A DNA stretch of 64,000 bases from assembly GCF_014656435.1 (NCBI RefSeq), contig NZ_BNCK01000003.1, forward strand, positions 124,001-188,000, in the 5' to 3' direction. Position numbers and translations under genes: made by a program. Position 1 is the stretch's first letter. Each line of letters begins with the position of its first letter. The DNA comes from Thalassotalea marina (GTDB lineage: Bacteria; Pseudomonadota; Gammaproteobacteria; Enterobacterales; Alteromonadaceae). Positions 57,767-64,000 of this stretch are shown here, piece after piece. The notes below the pieces were generated by a model. The model did no database searches. It was given only the letters and a program-made list of their open reading frames with translations, and was not told where the DNA came from.

Positions 57767-58358
57767 ACGCCTTTTTGACTTTGTGGTCGCATTAGCCTTG
57801 TTGATTATGTTATCTCCCATTATCGCTTTTGTCGCATGGAAAGTGGCAAAAAACTTGGGAAAACCTGTGTTGTTTACTCAGCCCAGACCAGGGTTAAACG
57901 GCCAGGTGTTTAATATGTATAAGTTTCGCTCTATGCGTGATGCAATAGATGATTTAGGTAATCCTTTACCCGATAGCGAACGCTTAACACCATTTGGTAA
58001 AAAACTTAGAGCGTCCAGTTTGGATGAATTACCAGGTTTATGGAATGTATTAAAAGGAGATATGAGCTTGGTTGGCCCTAGGCCACTGTTAGTAGAATAT
58101 TTGCCCTTATATTCCGACGAACAAGCCAAACGGCACAATGTCAGACCGGGCATCACAGGCTGGGCACAAATTAATGGCAGAAATGCTATCGACTGGCAAA
58201 GTAAATTCCGTTTAGATGTATGGTATGTCGAGCATCAATCATTTTACTTGGATTTAAAAATACTTTTTCTTACTGTCAAAAAAGTGTTTACTAAAGCTGA
58301 TATAAACGCTAAAGATGAAGTAACAACAAGCAAATTTACAGGAAATCATCATGAGTAA
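57759..58358 (+). CDS. PglC-like phosphoglycosyl transferase (initiating sugar transferase)
   Basis: The 199-residue monotopic enzyme has one N-terminal re-entrant helix (FDFVVALALLIMLSPIIAFVAWK), YKFRSMRD, the catalytic pair in SSLDELPGLWNVLKGDMSLVGPRP and the C-terminal GITGWAQINGRNAIDWQ. Its length is that of PglC rather than the longer WcaJ/WbaP. It transfers a sugar phosphate from UDP-sugar to undecaprenyl phosphate, the first committed step. The PglD/E/F-like genes behind it suggest UDP-diNAcBac as donor. Confidence 0.9.
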   Translation: MIKRLFDFVVALALLIMLSPIIAFVAWKVAKNLGKPVLFTQPRPGLNGQVFNMYKFRSMRDAIDDLGNPLPDSERLTPFGKKLRASSLDELPGLWNVLKGDMSLVGPRPLLVEYLPLYSDEQAKRHNVRPGITGWAQINGRNAIDWQSKFRLDVWYVEHQSFYLDLKILFLTVKKVFTKADINAKDEVTTSKFTGNHHE

Positions 58359-58980
58359 ATTATTAATTATCGGCGCAGGTGGTCACGGGAAAGTGATCGC
58401 TGATTGTGCAGAAGCAAGTTGCCAGTTTTCGGAAATAGCCTTTCTAGATGATAGCCACCCTGAACGCGACACAAATCTCGCTTGGCCAATTATTGATAAG
58501 TCATCTGCCTGGAAAATTTACAAAGAAGAATATGATTTTGCCTTGGCACTTGGCCACAACAAAAGTCGCTTAGCTATGTACAAAGCATTACAAGACTCGA
58601 ATGCAAGAATGCCTAATATTGTGCATCCACGCGCGGTGGTCAGTAAACATGTATCACTTGGTGCTGCTAACGTTATATTTGCTGGCGCAGTAGTAAACCC
58701 AGGTGTTTCCATCGGTAATGCTTGCATCATTAATACCGGAGCAACGGTTGATCACGATTGTACTTTAGGTGACGCTATTCACATCTCACCTGGAGCGAAC
58801 CTAGCAGGCACAGTATCTGTAGGCGATTTAACTTGGTTTGGTGTTGGCAGCTGCTCAGTACAAAGCATCGACATTGCATTTAACACACAAGTTGGCGCTG
58901 GCGCTGCTGTTACTAATTCTACGCAAGCAAGTGGCTTGTATGTTGGTGTTCCAGCGAAACGCATTAAAGATATCGATTAA
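58351..58980 (+). CDS. PglD/NeuD-like sugar O- or N-acetyltransferase
   Basis: The 209-residue protein has an N-terminal Rossmann-like fold (KLLIIGAGGHGKVIADCAE) and a C-terminal left-handed beta-helix of hexapeptide repeats with the catalytic histidine in ATVDHDCTLGD. With the aminotransferase and dehydratase next to it, it most likely N-acetylates UDP-4-amino-sugar to UDP-diNAcBac. It overlaps the PglC-like gene by eight bases. Confidence 0.88.
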   Translation: MSKLLIIGAGGHGKVIADCAEASCQFSEIAFLDDSHPERDTNLAWPIIDKSSAWKIYKEEYDFALALGHNKSRLAMYKALQDSNARMPNIVHPRAVVSKHVSLGAANVIFAGAVVNPGVSIGNACIINTGATVDHDCTLGDAIHISPGANLAGTVSVGDLTWFGVGSCSVQSIDIAFNTQVGAGAAVTNSTQASGLYVGVPAKRIKDID

Positions 58981-58996
58981 ACATTAAGGGTGGTGT

Positions 58997-60181
58997 GTGC
59001 TAAATACTGAATTTGCTCCTTGGCCAAGCTTTACTCAAGAAGAAGCTGATGCCGTATCACGAGTACTCCTGTCTAATAAAGTTAACTATTGGACAGGTCA
59101 AGAGGGCCGACAATTTGAACAGGAATTTGCCCAATTCAGTGACTGTAAGTATGCCATAGCGGTTGCTAATGGCACACTGGCGCTCGATTTAGCACTACAT
59201 AGCTTGGGTATTTCGGCGGGGGACGAAGTGATCGTTACCTCTCGTACCTTTATCGCCTCAGCAAGCTGCATTATTAATGCTGGTGCAACCCCGGTTTTTG
59301 CCGATGTAGACTTAGACAGCCAAAATATTAGTGCGCAAACCATTGCGCCAAAAATCACAGCCAAAACAAAAGCGATTATTTGTGTACACCTCGCTGGATG
59401 GCCCTGTGATATGGACGATATTATGGCGTTAGCTAATAAACACAATTTGTTTGTTATTGAAGATTGCGCTCAAGCTCATGGCGCAACATACAAAGGCCGA
59501 TCAGTTGGCAGCATAGGGCATGTTGGTGCATGGTCATTCTGCCAAGATAAAATCATGAGTACTGGTGGTGAAGGTGGCATGTTAACCACCAATGACGAAA
59601 CCATTTGGCGTGATGCTTGGGCTTTTAAAGATCATGGTAAGTCATACGCTGCCGTTTATGAAAAGCAACACCCACCCGGCTACCGTTGGCTGCATGAATC
59701 GTTTGGTACTAACTGGCGTTTAACAGAAATGCAATCTTGCATTGGTCGCATCCAACTTAAACGTATGGCTGATTGGCAGGCAAAACGTAAACAACATGCA
59801 CACGCTATTTTAAACGCTTGCAAGCCTTATCACTTTGTCTATGTGCCAGATACACCTGACGATATAGAACACGCTTATTACAAATGTTACGTTTTTATTA
59901 GGCCAGCGTTACTGCCTAAACAATGGCAAAGAGACGATATTATTAACTCTTTTAATGAAATGGGCGTACCTTGTTATTCCGGCAGTTGTTCAGAAGTTTA
60001 TTTGGAAAAGGCCTTTGAAAATACGCCTTATAAGCCAAAAGCTGCGTTACCCAATGCCAAGTTGCTCGGCGACACTAGTTTGATGTTCCTTGTTCACCCA
60101 ACATTAACTTCTCAAGATATATCAAAAACTTGTGACGTAATTACACAAATTTTTAACAAAATAGCAGACAGTGTCGAATAA
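58997..60181 (+). CDS. PglE-like sugar aminotransferase (DegT/DnrJ/EryC1)
   Basis: PLP aminotransferase converting a UDP-4-keto-6-deoxy sugar to the 4-amino sugar. The 394-residue protein has the Schiff-base lysine K185 in WSFCQDKIMSTGGEGG and ANGTLALDLALHSLGI. The start is GTG, preceded by AAGGG. It follows the acetyltransferase by 16 bases. Between it and the next gene, 60182-60277 holds a GC-rich hairpin followed by T's. Confidence 0.88.
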   Translation: MLNTEFAPWPSFTQEEADAVSRVLLSNKVNYWTGQEGRQFEQEFAQFSDCKYAIAVANGTLALDLALHSLGISAGDEVIVTSRTFIASASCIINAGATPVFADVDLDSQNISAQTIAPKITAKTKAIICVHLAGWPCDMDDIMALANKHNLFVIEDCAQAHGATYKGRSVGSIGHVGAWSFCQDKIMSTGGEGGMLTTNDETIWRDAWAFKDHGKSYAAVYEKQHPPGYRWLHESFGTNWRLTEMQSCIGRIQLKRMADWQAKRKQHAHAILNACKPYHFVYVPDTPDDIEHAYYKCYVFIRPALLPKQWQRDDIINSFNEMGVPCYSGSCSEVYLEKAFENTPYKPKAALPNAKLLGDTSLMFLVHPTLTSQDISKTCDVITQIFNKIADSVE

Positions 60182-60235
60182 ACTGGTATGATAAATTCAA
60201 TGTAACAAATTGTGTCAAATAATTCGGCGAGTTAT

Positions 60236-60268
60236 CTGCACCCCATCGTGTGGTGGGTTGTTTTTATA
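60236..60268 (+). terminator. Hairpin with T tract before the dehydratase gene
   Basis: A C-rich stretch (CTGCACCCCA) can pair imperfectly with TGGTGGGTTG, followed by TTTTTAT. It may end the preceding operon or act as an attenuator in front of the PglF-like gene, ten bases ahead of its ATG. The stem has a bulge, so support is modest. Confidence 0.4.
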
Positions 60269-60277
60269 GGGGGCTAG

Positions 60278-62218
60278 ATGATCAGAAAAATAGACTTGAT
60301 CCCAAGTTCAGCAAAATTGTTTTTTGCCCTTTGTTATGATTTTAGCGCTATTGGACTCGCCTTTTTCCTCGCTTATTTTTTGCGTCTTGGTGCAAGCCAT
60401 CTAGACATTACGACAGCAGAATTGTCGGTATTTACTTTTGTGCTATTAGGCACCATGTTGATGTTTTATTGTCTTGGCACCTATCGCACCGTTGTCAGGT
60501 ATTTTAGTGCCAAAGAAACGTTAAAGGTTGTTGGCATATTACTCGTCTCTTGCGTACTTTTTTATATCGCAGGCCATTTTTTCAACGCCTTTGTGCCCCG
60601 CTCTGTCCCTATCGTATTTTTTGCCATAGCTGCACTGTTAGTCGGTGGTGCTAGAGCGGCATTTGCACTCATCACCAATGATAAGTGGTTTGATGAACGA
60701 GAACCTGTTGTAATTTACGGAGCAGGTAATACCGGACGCCAGCTGGCACTTACCCTAATCAACGGTAATAAATATCAACCCATTGGCTTTGTTGATGAAA
60801 AAAGCCGTTATCATGGCCGTGAATTGATAGGCTTAAAAATCTATCCATTAACTCATGTCGAAAAGCTAGTCACACGTTATGGCCAGTTTAAAGTATTACT
60901 GGCTATCGAAAATGTCAGTAAAAAGCGCCTGCAAGAAATTTTAGCCACCATTGAACCACACGCTTTAGAACTGCTTGCCGTGCCAGATATGGCCGATATT
61001 GTTTCTGGCAAACGAAAAATTGACCAACTGAGGGAAGTGTCAGTTGATGAGTTATTAGGGCGTGAACCTGTTGCCCCTATACCCGAGTTACTCAGCAGCA
61101 ATATTAAAGATAAAGTGGTTATGGTTTCAGGTGCGGGGGGCTCAATCGGCAAAGAACTTTGCCGACAAATTATCCTACAGCACCCTAGTAAACTGGTATT
61201 ACTTGACGTTAGTGAAGCGTTTTTATACGAAATTCATCAAGAGCTGAGCCATTTTCTCAACGAACTTAACAGCGATATTCCACTCATTCCCTTAATTGGT
61301 AACGTGCAAAATGGCATATTGATGACCACAATTTTCCATACTCACCAAGTACAAACGATATACCATGCAGCGGCATACAAACACGTGCCCTTAGTGGAAA
61401 ACAATGTGATTGCGGGTATTTCAAACAATGTACTTGGCACCTATGAAATAGCACAAGCAGCCATTTATTGTGATGTCGAAACGTTTGTGTTGATTTCGAC
61501 CGACAAAGCCGTTAGACCAACCAATGTCATGGGCGCGACAAAACGATTGGCAGAGTTGGTATTACAATCACTGGCGCCGCGCGATCACAATACACGTTTT
61601 GTTATGGTGCGCTTTGGTAATGTACTTGGCTCCTCTGGCTCTGTTGTCCCCCTGTTTAAGCGCCAAATCAAAGCAGGTGGACCGATCACCATTACGCACC
61701 CAGATATTATTCGTTACTTTATGACCATCCCAGAAGCTGCACAATTGGTTATTCAAGCGGGGGCGATGGGCAAAGGTGGCGACGTATTTGTGCTGGATAT
61801 GGGCAAACCAGTTAAAATCGTTGATTTGGCTTACAATATGACACATCTGATGGGGTTAACCATTAAAGATGATAATAACCCAGATGGCGACATTGAAATT
61901 CACTATACGGGTCTTAGGCCAGGTGAAAAATTATATGAAGAATTGCTGATTGACGATCACGCACAAGCTACCAAACATCAACGTATTATGACGGCCAATG
62001 AACGTGCATTAAGCTGGCCTGATGTCAGTAAAATCCTCAATGCGATTAATGACGCAATGCGCGCTGAAGATACCGTTACCCTGCGTAAAATACTAATGGA
62101 AGCGCCACTAGAATACCGCCCAGAGAATGAAACAACTAATCAAGCAACCAATCAAGCAAATAAGGTTGAACCGTCTACCAGTGACAACGAACAAGCCGCT
62201 TTAGTCAGTAGCTGTTAG
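60278..62218 (+). CDS. PglF/WbpM-like UDP-GlcNAc 4,6-dehydratase, membrane bound
   Basis: The 646-residue protein has four N-terminal transmembrane helices (about 10-125), a CoA-binding-like Rossmann domain (VIYGAGNTGRQLALTL) and the C-terminal SDR dehydratase (VSGAGGSIGKELCRQI, STDKAVRPTNVMGATKRLAE, with Met replacing the usual Tyr as in this family). It makes the UDP-4-keto-6-deoxy-HexNAc used by the PglE-like enzyme. The C-terminal 25 residues are a low-complexity Asn/Gln/Ala tail (NQATNQANK). It ends two bases from a convergent gene. Confidence 0.9.
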   Translation: MIRKIDLIPSSAKLFFALCYDFSAIGLAFFLAYFLRLGASHLDITTAELSVFTFVLLGTMLMFYCLGTYRTVVRYFSAKETLKVVGILLVSCVLFYIAGHFFNAFVPRSVPIVFFAIAALLVGGARAAFALITNDKWFDEREPVVIYGAGNTGRQLALTLINGNKYQPIGFVDEKSRYHGRELIGLKIYPLTHVEKLVTRYGQFKVLLAIENVSKKRLQEILATIEPHALELLAVPDMADIVSGKRKIDQLREVSVDELLGREPVAPIPELLSSNIKDKVVMVSGAGGSIGKELCRQIILQHPSKLVLLDVSEAFLYEIHQELSHFLNELNSDIPLIPLIGNVQNGILMTTIFHTHQVQTIYHAAAYKHVPLVENNVIAGISNNVLGTYEIAQAAIYCDVETFVLISTDKAVRPTNVMGATKRLAELVLQSLAPRDHNTRFVMVRFGNVLGSSGSVVPLFKRQIKAGGPITITHPDIIRYFMTIPEAAQLVIQAGAMGKGGDVFVLDMGKPVKIVDLAYNMTHLMGLTIKDDNNPDGDIEIHYTGLRPGEKLYEELLIDDHAQATKHQRIMTANERALSWPDVSKILNAINDAMRAEDTVTLRKILMEAPLEYRPENETTNQATNQANKVEPSTSDNEQAALVSSC

Positions 62219-62220
62219 CT

Positions 62221-63306
62221 TTATTTACTGTCGGCTTTTTTTAGTAACAGCCAAGCCTTTGCATAATCAGGGAAATGTTTATTGGCTTGAAAATAGTCTT
62301 TCCAGCCAAAGTAACTGCTTTTTAACCAATCAAGCTGGAACAAATTATTATCAAATGCACCACCTTGATCGGCTAATACACCCAAATGCACACTAGGTGT
62401 TTTACTTGTTTCAAACTGGATCAAAAATAGCTTACCCAAACCAAGCTGTTTAACATTGCCAGCAAACGCGACATCTGCAGCAATAGGAATTTTATTTTCA
62501 ATATCAGTGCCATAACCTAAAACGCCTTCAACTTCAGCAAAATACCAATATCTGGCCTGCTCAGTTTTACCTAACGTATAGTCATAATTGATACCGTTAT
62601 TGCGATGTACATTAAAGTATCGTCGTTTGCCGTTAACGTCTAATACTCCCGTACCTTGCAATAGTACGTCATGTAACGCCTGCTCACTGATCCACACCAG
62701 TGGTTTTGCTAGTTTTTGTTTATTTAATACGCCGCCAATTATTTGCTGGCGTGTATATTTAAATCGTGTCAGGTGATCTTTTTGTTGCAGCGCTTGTTCA
62801 ATTGTTAAACCTTGCTCGTCAAACGGCAGTGCATACAAGGCTTGATTAAACTCTTTTGTTTGCACTTCACTGCCTTTTAACAGCTTTGAGTAGTACTTAG
62901 TTAAAAAGATTTGCTGTTCAGGGATTTGCGTTAACAAGCGTTTCTTTACTTGATTATCGCTAGCCTTAGCCAACTTATTGGCCTGTGTTTTGTCAGGTAG
63001 CCAATGATAAAAATCAAAATGTTGTTTTAAGCCATCAAGGGTCAATGACTGCAGAGGCATTTGGCAAACATAGCTTAAGGTTTTTTTCACTCGTGCCAGT
63101 GTCGCTTGTTCGATCACTTGATTGCCAGCATGCACGGCAAATGAATCTTCAGGGTATTGTTGCATATAGGCAACCGTATTTTTTGCGACTTGGCAAAGTG
63201 CTTGGCTATCTACTGAAAAACTACCGTGTAAATTAGGGGACTTATCAAGAACAAACTGTGCTTGAGTACTAAAGCTCAAGCACAGTAAAAGGTATAAATA
63301 TTTCAT
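62221..63306 (-). CDS. MltA-like lytic transglycosylase-domain protein, exported
   Basis: The 361-residue protein has a signal peptide (MKYLYLLLCLSFSTQA). Residues about 205-250 (LVWISEQALHDVLLQGTGVLDVNGKRR...NNGINYDY) and the 3D-type region about 275-330 (IPIAADVAFAGNVKQLGLG...LGVLADQGGAFDNN) match the MltA barrel and its aspartates. MltA cleaves peptidoglycan to anhydromuropeptides. No lipobox is present, unlike MltA itself. It lies one base from the glutathione peroxidase gene upstream, so the two are co-transcribed. Confidence 0.7.
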   Translation of the reverse strand: MKYLYLLLCLSFSTQAQFVLDKSPNLHGSFSVDSQALCQVAKNTVAYMQQYPEDSFAVHAGNQVIEQATLARVKKTLSYVCQMPLQSLTLDGLKQHFDFYHWLPDKTQANKLAKASDNQVKKRLLTQIPEQQIFLTKYYSKLLKGSEVQTKEFNQALYALPFDEQGLTIEQALQQKDHLTRFKYTRQQIIGGVLNKQKLAKPLVWISEQALHDVLLQGTGVLDVNGKRRYFNVHRNNGINYDYTLGKTEQARYWYFAEVEGVLGYGTDIENKIPIAADVAFAGNVKQLGLGKLFLIQFETSKTPSVHLGVLADQGGAFDNNLFQLDWLKSSYFGWKDYFQANKHFPDYAKAWLLLKKADSK

Positions 63307-63872
63307 TAAGTATTGTTGTTCATCAGTGCTTCAATAGCCTGAATAAACTCTTCAGAATCTGGGTCAACTTTTGGACTGAATACTTGCACATTTTGTCCGT
63401 CGCCGTCGACTAAATATTTATAAAAATTCCACTTTGGCGAAGAAGATTTTTCTGCCAAGTGTTTAAACACACTGTTGGCGTCACTGCCCCTTACCGCACT
63501 TGTTGATAACATGGTAAAGGTTACGCCGTAGTTAACGTAACACACCTTGGCTGTCTCTTTTTCATCATCCTCTTCTTGGAAAAAGTCATCTGATGGGAAT
63601 CCAATAACCACCAAACCTTTGTCGCGATATTTCTTATGAATCGCTTCAAGTTGTTTAAAATGTGGGGTGAAGCCACAGTTACTGGCAGTGTTAACAATTA
63701 ACACAGGTTTACCTTGAGTTAATTCACATAAATCTACTTGTTTTGACGAATGCAGCTTTTGTTTAGTGACTTGCAAATAACTAGGGCAAGCGCCTTGCTC
63801 TGTGGCATTGGCATTCGCCATAGATGATAGAGTAATGGTGGCACATAACGCCAGCCAAGATAAAAATTTCAT
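63306..63872 (-). CDS. Glutathione peroxidase family protein, periplasmic
   Basis: The 188-residue protein has a signal peptide (MKFLSWLALCATITLSSMANANA) and the peroxidase site C66 in IVNTASNCGFTPHF, the FPSDDF segment where most members have FPCNQF, and the conserved tryptophan in SPKWNFYKYL. It would reduce hydroperoxides, probably with thioredoxin-like donors in the periplasm. It overlaps the start of the MltA-like gene by one base. Confidence 0.9.
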   Translation of the reverse strand: MKFLSWLALCATITLSSMANANATEQGACPSYLQVTKQKLHSSKQVDLCELTQGKPVLIVNTASNCGFTPHFKQLEAIHKKYRDKGLVVIGFPSDDFFQEEDDEKETAKVCYVNYGVTFTMLSTSAVRGSDANSVFKHLAEKSSSPKWNFYKYLVDGDGQNVQVFSPKVDPDSEEFIQAIEALMNNNT

Positions 63873-63974
63873 CGTGTTAAATCCTCTTGAAATACTTAGT
63901 TAAAATTTACGCTGCTCAGCACGAAAAAGATCAAGTACAATGGGCTAAAATAACATCAATAAAGAGCGCTATTC

Positions 63975-64000
63975 ATGAAGAAAAAACTTGCACTTGCTTT
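63975..64000 (+). CDS. Possible start of an exported protein gene (partial)
   Basis: An ATG preceded by AAAGAGCG opens a frame reading MKKKLALAF, like the start of a signal peptide, cut off by the window edge. It is divergent from the peroxidase gene. Too short to identify. Confidence 0.35.

Overview
The window looks like chromosomal DNA of a marine gammaproteobacterium of the Alteromonadales, most like Colwelliaceae (Colwellia/Thalassotalea type). This rests on the AT-rich base composition, the protein sequences of the S10 operon, the second EF-G type, the GlcNAc/chitin gene sets and a PEP-CTERM protein. The genus is an inference from sequence character only. I see no tRNA, rRNA, CRISPR array, prophage or insertion sequence.

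Layout. 1-3823: the start of the S10 ribosomal-protein operon (rpsJ-rplC-rplD-rplW-rplB-rpsS-rplV-rpsC, the last cut by the window edge), on the minus strand with its promoter and leader. 3894-6406: a three-gene ECF sigma / membrane anti-sigma / PDZ-protein operon. 6660-8747: an EF-G2-type fusA, followed by three extra 200-bp tandem copies of its own 3' end and terminator. 9722-14551: small unknown membrane or exported proteins, a secreted NTF2-like protein, and a ToxR/CadC-like membrane regulator with a periplasmic propeller. 14729-20841: an M1 aminopeptidase lipoprotein, a YfcC transporter, a kynurenine formamidase-like hydrolase and a PEP-CTERM protein.

21019-29790: a seven-gene minus-strand operon (PLP lyase of the D-serine dehydratase fold, RpiR regulator, D-aminoacylase-like deacetylase, RidA protein, sodium symporter, KDG-type kinase, GH20 hexosaminidase). 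Its enzymes fit breakdown of N-acetylglucosaminate, the oxidised end sugar left by oxidative chitin cleavage: deacetylation, then deamination to 2-keto-3-deoxygluconate, then phosphorylation. 29962-37986: a kynurenine-pathway operon (AMSDH, 2-aminomuconate deaminase, HAAO, ACMSD, kynureninase, KMO, TDO) ending in a LysR regulator. With the formamidase at 19285 it takes tryptophan to 4-oxalocrotonate. Three copies of one LysR-type palindrome tie the operon, the regulator and the distant formamidase/YfcC promoter into one apparent regulon.

38246-39348: two paralogous membrane proteins and a small XRE regulator behind an array of TGATACC operators. 39465-40667: a response regulator/EAL protein. 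40664-48121: a second amino-sugar cluster (ROK kinase, GH20 lipoprotein, MFS permease, NagX, AraC regulator) for ordinary GlcNAc. 48136-62218: a surface polysaccharide locus of two divergent operons. One encodes flippase, polymerase, asparagine synthase-like protein and two glycosyltransferases. The other encodes a heparinase-like protein, a glycosyltransferase and a complete PglC/D/E/F-like set for making and loading a di-N-acetylbacillosamine-type sugar. 62221-63872: an MltA-like protein and a periplasmic glutathione peroxidase.
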